From: Mytilinidion resinicola
Lineage: Eukaryota; Ascomycota; Dothideomycetes; Mytilinidiales; Mytilinidiaceae
Reading direction: 5' to 3'
Assembly (NCBI RefSeq): GCF_010093595.1
Contig: NW_022985460.1
Coordinates: forward strand, 381,829 to 445,828
Length of the DNA stretch: 64,000 nucleotides
The number at the start of each line of letters is the position of its first letter. Within the stretch, counting starts at the first letter, position 1. Positions 41,019-51,042 of this stretch are shown here, one piece after another. The position numbers were made by a program, and so were the translations under genes. A model generated the notes under the pieces. It did not search any database. It was not told the origin of the DNA and saw only the letters and a list, made by a program, of their open reading frames with translations.

Positions 41019-43945
41019 ATGCCTGGTGAAGTGATAGACCGCCCCAACCCAGAGCCCTCGCCGTCAAATCTCCCCGACGATGTCTTGTCTCTTGCAGTCA
41101 AAATTGAGAAAAAGCCGTTGCCGGAGGATGCAGTCACTTCTTTGAAAGAATTCAGACGGGCGGCTTGCTACATTGCGGCTGGTATGACCTCCCTTGCCGA
41201 GCGGTCTGGAATACTTACGAAGCAGGACGCTGATATGTCACAGCTATGATATTTCTGAAGGACAATTCACTCTTAGAGCGCGACTTGACTTTCGAGGATG
41301 TCAAGCCTCGACTACTTGGTACGTTTCGATCATTGACTGCGTAAACGAAGATCTTCAGATCTTTGCAGCTTCCAACCTCATCTACTCCCTAAGTTCTAGC
41401 TAATACTAAGAAGGCCATTGGGGTACTTGCCCCGGCCTCATCCTCGTATATTCGCATCTCAACTACCTTGTACGCAAGCACGAGATGGACATGATCTACG
41501 TCGTGGGACCTGGCCATGGTGCACCTGCGATATTGGCATCTCTCTGGCTGGAGGGTTCAATGGCCCGATTCTACCCTGAATTCAGTCGAGATCGAAAGGG
41601 ACTTCACAAACTGATCACGAAGTTCTCCGTTACTGGCGGTCCGCCTAGCCACATCAACGCCGAGACTCCAGGCTCTATCCACGAAGGTGGAGAGCTGGGC
41701 TATGCCTTAGGTGTCTCCTTCGGTGCTGTTATGGACAAGCCAGACCTGGTTGTAACATGCATTGTTGGTGACGGGGAGGCGGAAACTGGCCCAACGGCAA
41801 CCGCGTGGCACAGCTATAAGTATATCGACCCCAAGGAGTCCGGTGCAGTGATTCCCATCGTCCATGTAAATGGGTTCAAGATTAGCGAGCGGACTATCTA
41901 CGGTTGTATGGACAACAAGGAGCTCGCCGCTCTGTTTTCTGGATATGGATATAAACCTCGTTTCGTCGAAGATATCCAAGATATCGACACCGATCTAGGA
42001 AACTCGTTAGAATGGGCCCTTGGTGAGATCAGACGGATTCAGAAGGCTGCGCGCGAGGACAAGCCCATCATGAAACCACGATGGCCGGTGATCATCATGC
42101 GAACTCCAAAGGGATGGAGCGGTCCGAAGAAGGTGGACGGGGAGTTCCTTGAGGGCTCTTTCCATTCTCACCAGGTTCCACTGATGAAAGCTAAGACTGA
42201 TCCTCAGCATCTTGAAGATCTGCAGGGCTGGTTGAAGAGCTATAATCCCGAGGAGCTATTCAACAAAGACGGGTCTCCCGTAAAGCGAATTCTGGATATC
42301 ATCCCAGAGAACGATGACAAGAAACTGGGCCAGCTCAAAGAAACCTACGACCCATATATCGACCTCAAGGTGCCGGACTGGACTGGACTAGCTGTCGAAA
42401 AAGGAGGTGAGGAGAGCTGCATGCAGCTGTGTGGTAAACTCATGGGCAAGGCATTCCAGGACAATCCGCGGACCTTGCGGATATTTTCTCCCGATGAGCT
42501 CGAGAGCAACAAGCTTGGAGCCGTCTTTGACCATACTAACCGAAACTTTCAATGGGATGAGTTCTCCAATGGGCGCGGCGGTCGCGTTATTGAGATTCTA
42601 TCGGAGCACTGCTGTCAAGCCTTCATGCAAGGCTACACCCTTACTGGACGCACAGCGCTATTCCCATCTTACGAAAGCTTTCTGGGGATCATTCACACCA
42701 TGATGGTCCAGTATGCTAAATTTGGGAAGATGGCACAAGAGACGTCATGGCGGCGCCCGATTGGTAGTCTCAATTATCTGGAGACATGTAAGTCTTCGCC
42801 TCTATATCAACAACCGGACGCGCTGGGCGTGAAAAAGTGGCACACTCATCAAGCACTCTGTCTCGCGTGTACACCTGTTTGCCACTGTCTAGGGTGCTTC
42901 AATGAGTTTCCACATAGTCCAAGGCGAAGGGGTTCTATCTCGTTCAGATTCCTGAAATTGCATCGAAGCACCTCAAGCAGTGGCAGACAGGTGTACACAC
43001 AAGACAGCTTGCTGTAGAATTCGAGTGCCACCTTTTCTATGCCCCGCGTGCCGGAGTGGCTCCACGTGCTGACCACCGTCACGATATCTAGCAACTTGGA
43101 CGCGACAAGAACACAACGGCTTCTCACACCAGAATCCTTCCTTCATCGGCGCGATATTGAATCTGAAGCCTACGGCTGCGCGTGTGTATCTTCCACCCGA
43201 CGCCAATTGCTTCCTCTCAACACTTTCGCACTGTCTGAGGTCGAAGATGTACATCAACCTCATGGTTGGCTCCAAACAGCCGTCGCCCGTTTTCTTGTCT
43301 CCCAAAGAGGCAGAAGATCATTGCCGAGCTGGCGCTTCGATCTGGGAATTTGCTAGCGTCGACAAAGGATTGAATCCTGATGTCGTTCTCGTAGGCATTG
43401 GAGCCGAATTGACATACGAAGTCATCAAGGCAGTGGAACTTCTTCGTGAGCTGGCACCAGCACTTCGAATCCGAGTCGTGAACGTGACGGACCTGATGGT
43501 CTTGGGCACCGAAGGCACGCATCCGCATGCCCTCAATGACCAAGATTTCGACGCTCTCTTCACTGCTGATAAGCCAGTGCATTTCAACTACCACGGCTAC
43601 GCATCTGAGTTGAAGGGCCTGCTGTTCGAGCGTCCGCAAATCCAGCGCATCACGGTCGAGTCGTACCGTGAGGAAGGATCTACGACTACGCCATTCGACA
43701 TGATGCTCTTGAACCACGTCAGCCGTTATCACGTCATGGAGTATGCTCTGCGAGGCGGCGCGAAGTCCAACGAAAAGGTGAGCACGAGTCTGGTGAGTGT
43801 GCTTGCGGACATCAAGCATAGAGCCCAGAAGACGAGGGACTACATCTTGGCGGAAGGGGAAGATCCTGCGGACACGTACAAGATGCCGCGGCTGGAGGGC
43901 ATGAAAATAGGTGGCGGCGGGGGCGGCGTCATGTATGAGGGTTGA
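41019..43945 (+). CDS. XFP: Xylulose-5-phosphate/fructose-6-phosphate phosphoketolase
   Basis: TPP-dependent enzyme that cleaves xylulose-5-P or fructose-6-P with phosphate to acetyl phosphate. Exons 41019-41181, 41244-41318, 41414-42787 and 43092-43945 join to exactly 821 codons plus stop. Features in order: YIAAAMIFLKDNSLL, HWGTCPGLILVYSHLN, YVVGPGHGAPA, TGGPPSHINAETPGS, the TPP/Mg motif CIVGDGEAETGPTATAWHS, KGWSGPK, ALFPSYESFLGI, then across intron 3 SLNYLETSTWTRQEHNGFSH and LNLKPTAARVYLPPDANCFL, and a C-terminal transketolase-like domain (NVTDLMVL, FNYHGYASEL, GSTTTPFDMMLLN). Intron 3 is 304 nt because it carries a MITE-like insertion. The Gly-rich end GGGGGGVMYEG is usual in the family. 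Confidence 0.96.
42814..43054. mobile_element. MITE-like terminal inverted repeat element, copy 2
   Basis: About 240 bases inside intron 3 of phosphoketolase. Left end ccggacgcgctgggcgtgaa then gtggcacactcatcaagcac; the right end, read on the reverse strand, gives ccggcacgcggggcatagaa and gtgtacacctgtctgccact. It matches copy 1 at 19371-19601 in reverse orientation, including the internal block tttcaggaatctgaacgaga. Without it the host intron would be about 63 nt, typical here. Confidence 0.87.
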
Positions 43946-45554
43946 CGATCTGCGTACACCCTGTTGACGCTGTCTGGGGTAACCTGATGAGTTTACTAGT
44001 TGTCCAAATTGCCGAGTTTCTCTCTCATTTGGAATGCTGAAAATACTATGAAGCTCCTCATGCAGCGGTAAACGAGTGTACGGATTTCTATAACGAGGCA
44101 TTGAATCCTATTATGTAGAGCGTTTTCACTTACAGAGAGAGGAGTCGTTAGCAAGCTACTCAGAAGTCATTCCAGAATGCCGAAAAAGAATTTAAGGTTC
44201 TCTGGTGTGCTTGGCAACGGCTACGTACATGTCCCACAGGCTAGACTGTCGTTCGAGTGTTGAGATGTGGCGTTTTGGAAGCATAGAAATCACGTCTAGA
44301 CCCTCCCGGAGTAATTACTACACAGCTAACGTGAAAGAAAACGGCGCAGCCCTGCGTCGGAACAATTATCCGATAAAGCGAATGACATACGAGGGACCCA
44401 AACCTCATGTTAGCGGGTATTCGTCTCCAATATGTTGTCGAACGGGGGTCGGACTATGGAGCGTCGTAGGTGCCGCCGATCAACTCAATGACTCTCTCCA
44501 CCATAGACTTTGCCGTCTAGTACCGAGCATTTTCCGCCCACGGATTGGGAGAGTCTTCTCTCCAACGTTGCAACTGGGCCGTCCCCATCGGCTGCAGCTT
44601 GAGTTGTTGAAATACGGGCACCCATAGCCTTTCTCAGGAGGGGGTTGATTCATCTGGTATAGGCTACAGATAGGTTTGTCTCAAACAGCTTGTCCCGTCC
44701 GATACTCTTTGGGGTTTCACATTCCAACGTGAGTCAGTCTGTTTGTGTTCCCAAGGATCTGGGTCCTTGGAAGCTAACGTCTGCCGTCACCATCACCAGG
44801 GATGCCTTGTCATGGTCAGGCCTTGAACGAACCCCTTCGACGGCAGATGTGCTCATCGTTCTGCAATGCTCCACTAATCGGACCCATCTACTTAGGCTGC
44901 CGGGCGGTAATCTGATCCTCTACATCTGCCTCCATATTCTTCGCCCGAAGCCTACTGAAGCTTCGTACTACCACAAGGTAGGAAGCCTCACTTTTTGTGG
45001 TATCGTATAGATGATACTACTTCATGTGAATTGACTATCCAAACTCGAGATTGGGTCTCGTCACATGATGCACCTGTGCCCCTCAACATCATACCATATT
45101 CCCTCAAGACCCCGCCGACAGCCAAAAGACACCGAGGATTGACGCCTCAGCCGCCTGTGACAGGCAGATGCTATGGACGCCTCCTCCACGAGGCCAAAGA
45201 CCCAGACTTGGGCGATCCTTGTAGCCCCACGAATAGCGAGGATGATGGCTGCAGATCTAGCCGCTTCCCTAGGGTTATGATTCGTAGAGTCGAAATAGAG
45301 TTTCGGGTACGAGGGTTCTCCTCTTGATCCATACGCGTACAGTAACAAATAACGAGGCCACCATGGCAAGCCGTCCTAGTGCTTTGGGGCTGCTCCATAA
45401 TTTATGTAACGGCAAGCATGCATGAGAGCAATCTTGATCCGCGACCCCCTTACCAGCGATCTTTTCATCTCTCTTTCCTTTTTCCTCTCTGCAGATCTTT
45501 TCTCGGCCTCTTCTTGCCACAAAAAACATATCCCGACGCCTAAAGTTTGCCAGT
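43946..45554. other. Intergenic region with a degenerate MITE copy
   Basis: Starts with a degenerate copy of the MITE-like element (43950-44083). The remaining 1.4 kb shows no supported gene; frames at 44205-44627 and 44690-45010 lack any recognisable features. The right end is the promoter of the rhodopsin-like gene. Confidence 0.5.
43950..44083. mobile_element. Degenerate MITE-like element, copy 4
   Basis: The left arm (gcgtacaccctgttgacgct, gtctggggtaacctgatgag) matches the left arm of copy 2; the right arm read in reverse (gtacactcgtttaccgctgc, gaggagcttcat, ttttcagcattcc) matches its right arm. The outer tips seen in copies 1 and 2 are not clear. It begins within five bases of the phosphoketolase stop codon, so it would form the start of that gene's 3' UTR. 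Confidence 0.65.
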
Positions 45555-46958
45555 ATGGTCTCAGTTGGGGGTCTTGGATGGACGGTGATAGCCGTCATGA
45601 TCGTTGAGACGCTGATGGCCGCGACTTTCTTAAGTGCCCGCTTTTGGGCGAGGATACGCTTGCTTGGTGGTCTCAGGTCCGACGACTACCTTTTGCTTGC
45701 AACATTAGTGAGAAGAACTGATGCTCATAATTCAACTGGCGATGACAGAGGCTGACAATGAAATAGATATACTTGGCTGTGGTCACCATCTTGTGCGCAC
45801 TCGCCGCAAGAGAAGGATTCGGCCAACATTCAAATGCCCTGACCATTGAAGAGAATGTGGCTGCCACGAAGCTGCTCATTATCTCACAAACTTTCCTCTG
45901 TCTTTGCGTCTGGTTTAGCAAAGTGGCCACCGCCGACTTTTTGCTCAAGATCGTTACTCAGAAATGGTATTTATGTCGCATGCTCGTTCATAACGGTTCG
46001 CTAATCACGGCTTTCAGGCATAAGATATTTCTCTATTTCTGCATGATTTCTGTCTCCGTGCTGGGCGCGGTCGTCTTTGTCGGCTTCTATACCCAATGCT
46101 CGCCCCTCGGCATGGCTTGGGACCCGCGTATTCAGGGTAAATGCTACATCAATGTAACTGTTTTGGGTACTGTCAACGCCGCGTACACGACAGCGATCGA
46201 TTTCATCCTAGCTGGTACGTCTTCACAACAAGAGTTCCTGAACCTTGGCGTAAGCGCACTTCAAAGACTTACATGCCGCCAGGTCTTCCATGGCTTTTCC
46301 TTCGCAAACTGCAGATGAAGCCTAAGGAGAAACTCATCATCAATCTTTCACTGAGCGTCGGCATCTTGTAAGCAGCCCCGACCCTCTACCTACCGTAGAA
46401 GACACTACTAAATGCTCACCCAGCGCGGGAGTCTGCGGCATCATCCGCGTGACAAAAGCAGCCTCATTATCGGCGAAATCCGACTACACCTGTAAGCTCT
46501 GTCGACATCACCACTTCGCTCCCAGACCCAACGCTAACCCACCACCCCCAGACGAAACCGTCGAGCTTCAACTCTGGTCCACCACCGAAACCACCGTCAG
46601 CATCATGTGCCTGTGCTTCCCAGTGCTGCGGCCGCTCTGGCGCCGCTACGTCAAGGGCCTCAGCAAGGGCGACAGCAGCAACGGGCCCTTCTCGTCGCGC
46701 GAGCGCGGCTACCAGCTCAGCGGCCGCACCAACACGACCAACAAGAACGGCAACACGTTCACCGTCAGCGCCAGCGTGCCGGGCATCAAGCACTCCAAGC
46801 AGCCCGACAACGACAGCGCGGATAGCATACTCGGGGAGGATTTTAGGATGCACAGCACGAACCCGCATGCGTTGGGCGGGATTAAGGAGACGAAGAGTGT
46901 GGTTATTGAGTATGATGATCGGGATACGGAGAGGAGCCAGAGTGGGCGCAGTGTTTGA
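45555..46958 (+). CDS. Fungal rhodopsin-domain integral membrane protein (PTH11-like)
   Basis: Six exons, 45555-45707, 45767-45966, 46018-46214, 46283-46367, 46424-46491 and 46552-46958, give exactly 369 codons plus stop. The first 270 residues form about seven membrane helices (WTVIAVMIVETLMAATFLSA, IYLAVVTILCALAA, KLLIISQTFLCLCVWFSKVA, KIFLYFCMISVSVLGAVVF), with the family-typical ARFWARIR...RSDDYLLL after helix 1 and CSPLGMAWDP...GKCYIN in the outer loop. ETVELQLWSTTETTVSIMC is the usual last-helix segment of this group. A 100-residue hydrophilic Ser/Asn-rich tail follows. There is no CFEM domain, so it is not a classical PTH11 receptor. Ligand and signalling role are unknown. Confidence 0.9.
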
Positions 46959-48441
46959 AATGATGAGAAATGAGAGGGTAGGGTTAGGGGATTAGGCAGT
47001 TGTGGCGTTTGAGGGCGGGGGAATGGGATGGAATATACGATACCCGTAATGGACTCGGCTAGGTCTTTGAAGGTTGCACGCATGCTGGGTAGATGATCGG
47101 CATGTGTTTCTTAGCCCGAGATAAACGTGGAGGTGCTCGTGTCCTACCAAGCTCACTAAGTATGGCTTCAGGACAATTGAAGTCTTCAAAACCAGCAAAA
47201 GGGACTAGCAAAGGGGCTCAGTGGCCCAAGAGGGCTTCGACTAAAGAATAGAAACATCGCAAAAAGAGTTTAGTGAAAAAAGAAGCGATAACGAAAACAG
47301 CGATGAAGGGTATTAGATAAGAAAGCTGAGCTGGACCTAAGAATTGATTGAAAGGCTAAGGAACGTCTTTACTTTGAAGAAGTTCACAAATACCGAATCA
47401 GAAGGTGAATGCGGAAAGGAAGACGAAGGAATCTAACACGGCCCGGAGTTCGGCTGCGTATCACGTGATAATCACGATATAATCACGATGTAATCACGTG
47501 CCGACCTTTATGGGGAAGCTGTTGGACACGTTTTAGGAGACTTGATCACGCTGCGCAATCCCTTGTCAGCGCCATCAGTAATCACTAGCTTGTGGCGATG
47601 TTGGTTTTTGAAAGCTCGGTGAAGCACTGGAATTGGCGTATTGATCTCGGAAGTAAAGACAGTGAGTAAGTTCGGAAACCAGAATACTTACACCAACTTA
47701 CATCTCCAGGCAAGGGATAAGGAAGGCCAGGATGGTCAGTCTATTAGCTAACAGGAAAATGTTAGTCCTTAAACACGACATTCTAGCCATCTTACAGCGC
47801 AATGCCGTGCTCTTCAGTCTATCGAGCAGCCAATCGGGCATGACACGGCGGGCTGATCGATCGGCGACCGCCTTCCGCCACGCCACAACGGCACGACGGG
47901 TGCCCAGACGCTCGGACATAAAGATATGTAGCTAACGACCTTCCGGACACAGGATAGTGAATGATGACAATAAACCACAACAACCACGCAGAACAATCCC
48001 ACTAAGCTGCCTTGAGGGCTGCGTGCGATCAGGTCACTGCAGACGGTCCCTGTCTATCGACATGGCGGTCAACCCGGCGCCTGGACACGCTCAGCACACG
48101 CAGCATCCCAGCTACCCTGGCTGTCCCACGCTACCTTATCTCTTCCACAGCTACCCCGGGGGCTCACTACCCCGCTGCGGGCAGCTGCAGACAGCATGTC
48201 TCCTGCTGTTCCTGGACGAACCGCAACTCAAGCCTTGCATAAGCGCAGGGATAAAGCTTCGCGAAGCTTGCTGAGCTCCGGGCAGTCGTCATAGCTGATA
48301 GACTGCGGGCTGGCATTTAACCATGGGAGCTCCGCGTTGTACCGCGAAGTTTGCTGTGGTATCTCTGAAGCTCCTTCTTTGACAATTTAGTGATTTCATA
48401 CCGCAATTGGTGAACTTCCAACGCGATTGAGTGACTTCAAG
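46959..48441. other. Intergenic region, no gene seen
   Basis: 1.48 kb with no supported gene. A cluster at 47460-47500 has CACGTG palindromes flanking repeats of taatcacga. Short frames at 47698-48274 show nothing recognisable. The right part is the promoter of the carboxypeptidase gene. Confidence 0.5.
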
Positions 48442-50556
48442 ATGCTCGGACTCCCTTCCAAGCTGGCTACGGCCGTTGCGGTGCTGCTGGCATCGCAGAG
48501 TGTTGCGAAGATCTTCCATGATCCTACGCCGCGCCCGCCGAAGTTTGCAAAGAGGCAGCTGCCTGCGAATGCTACGGGTGTGAAGACAATCACCTCTCCT
48601 ACTGGCGTCAAGATCCGATACAAGGAGCCCGGGAAGGATGGGGTGTGTGAGACTACGCCCGGTGTGAACAGTTACTCGGGCTACGTCGATTTGGCGGAGG
48701 ACCAGCACACCTTCTTCTGGTTCTTTGAGTCGAGGTCCAATCCTTCGACCGACCCAATTACACTCTGTAAGCCACAAGCAGTACTTCAACGTCCTTCAAG
48801 ATCTAATGAAACTAGGGTTGAATGGCGGACCAGGAAGTGATTCTATGATCGGTCTCTTCCAGGAATTGGGGCCGTGTAACGTTTCGGAAGCACTGGAGTC
48901 CCATCTGAACCCGTACTCATGGAACACGAACTCGAATCTGCTCTTCCTCAGTCAGCCTTTTGGCGTCGGTTTCTCATACATGACCGAGGCCCCGGGATCC
49001 CTTACGGACGACTGGGAAGCAGTTATTGTCAACGCCAGCGTGGAGGCTGTGACCGGAGTAAGTGGCAACGATTCTCGTGGCCTCCAGTAACGCCAATTGC
49101 TGATGCTATATCCTAGCGTTTCCCGTTCATCGACCCTGAGTACATCGAGACTACCGATGAGGCCGCCGCTGCAGCATGGCATGTCCTCCAAGGATTCTAT
49201 AGCGCGTTGCCTCAATTGGACTCTGGTGTCCCGTCGAAGGAGTTCAATCTGTGGACCGAGTCGTATGGAGTAAGTGCAGTAGGCCACTTCTCGTAGCAAT
49301 GGACTAACGGCAACCCAGGGACATTACGGGCCTGCCTTCTACAACCATTTCTACGAGCAGAACAAGCTCGTCGCAAACGGCTCGCAGCCCGGCATTGAAC
49401 TGAACATGAACAGTCTCGGGGTAATCTAACCAGCCTCATAGCAACCATGAAGCTTCAGCTAATGCGATTGGCAGATAATCAACGGCATAATCGACGAGTA
49501 TATCCAAGTTCCCTTCTACCCAGAACAGGCCGGTCAGTCAAGCATCTGCGCCCATATGTGAAGTGTGAGACTAATTGAGGGATAGTGAACAACACGTACG
49601 GAATCAAGTCCTACAACGACACAGTCTACAACTTCGCCAGATTCGCAGCCTACATGCCCGATTACGGATGTCTTGCTCAGATCCAGTACTGTCGCCAGAA
49701 CAACCACACCACCATTGCCGACTTCGCGGTCTGCTCCGAAGCGGCCGCGATCTGCCGTGATATGGTCGAGAGCGCCTACTACGTCTTCGGTGGTCGTGGC
49801 GTCTACGATATCAGGTTAGCTCTGCAATGTTTCTCTCCTTGTGGATCCTTACTGATAGGTTTCAAGACATCCCTACGATGATCCAACTCCCCCAGATTAC
49901 TTCACCGAGTACCTGAATGCGGCCTACGTCCAGAACGCGATTGGCGTCAACCTGAACTACACCTCTGCGAACGACTGGGTGTACTGGGCCTTCCAGCAGA
50001 CAGGCGACTTCATCTACGACAGCTTCATCGAAGACTTGGAGAACCTGCTTGACCAAGGCGTGCGAGTCAGTCTGATCTATGGCGACGCTGACTACATCTG
50101 TAATTGGTTCGGTGGAGAGTAAGTTGCCCCCGCTCAATGCTCTCATAGAGGAATCATCACTGACTTGTCATACCAGGGCTATCTCAAAGAACATCAATTA
50201 CACCCACCAAGCCGAGTTCAACGCAGCTGGCTACGAGGCTTTCAAGGTCGACGGTGTGCAGTACGGCGAAGTCCGACAAGTTGGCAACTTCTCCTTCACC
50301 AGGGTCTACGAGTCTGGCCACGAGGTTCCGTACTATCAGCGTAAGTGTCTGATCCAATGAAAACTGGGAGTAGAACTTACTAACTTATCTACTCACAGCC
50401 ATTGCCGCGTTGGCCCTCTTCAACCGCACCATCAACCACTTCGACATCGCAACGGGCGATATTCCAGTGACGGCGAACCTGACCACCACTGGGCCGGCCA
50501 ATACAACGCATACGGAGTCGTTCGTTCCGCTGCCGGCGACGAGCTCGGCGTCGTAG
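48442..50556 (+). CDS. Secreted serine carboxypeptidase (peptidase family S10)
   Basis: Removes C-terminal residues from peptides, typically at acidic pH. Nine exons (48442-48766, 48816-49057, 49117-49269, 49319-49420, 49475-49532, 49586-49814, 49867-50118, 50177-50340, 50399-50556) sum to exactly 560 codons plus stop. The N-terminus [20 protein letters not shown] is a signal peptide. TFFWFFESR and [20 protein letters not shown] give the oxyanion region; the nucleophile Ser sits in WTESYGGHYGPAF (Thr replaces the usual first Gly of GESYGG, as in many fungal members); the Asp is in [12 protein letters not shown] and the His in [11 protein letters not shown]. Several N-x-S/T sites fit a glycoprotein. 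A Ser/Thr-rich tail ends the protein without a clear GPI signal. Confidence 0.95.
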
Positions 50557-51042
50557 GGGAAGATAGGGACGGGAGCGCGGAGGAGGTGGACCATAGACCT
50601 AGGAAATAGCTGAGCTAGGAATCACCTTTTCTAGTATGTACTTTCTAGAGAAAGGAAGTCGCGCTCGGGGTCGGCGATCATGTAAAAAAACGAGAAATGA
50701 AGTCTATAAAAAAAATGCTTTGCTTAATGTGTGGTGAAGAGTCGAGTCATGTCGATGTAAGTTGCGTGAGAAAAAGCAACTTTGTGGAACGCAGTGTCCA
50801 TATGAGAAGACGATGACTTTACTGATGGGTGGATGAGAAGAACAGAAGTTGAGAGTCACGTGATGCGCATTCACGTCCATCAATTTTCTCATCAATGACA
50901 TCCGTGATTGGCCAATAACAACGCCACACTTTGTGTGAAGAAGAGCAGCTTAATATAATGTGAACACTCATTCCAAGTAAGCAATACTTCCCTTCGCCGC
51001 TGACAGACCGTATGCAAAACTGACGTGCCCCTGGGGTATCGA
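50557..51042. other. Convergent 3' flanks, no gene seen
   Basis: Between the carboxypeptidase (+) and FHIP-like (-) stop codons. Contains gtcacgtgatgcgcattcac near 50856 and A-rich tracts (50680-50720), otherwise nothing recognised. Confidence 0.5.
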
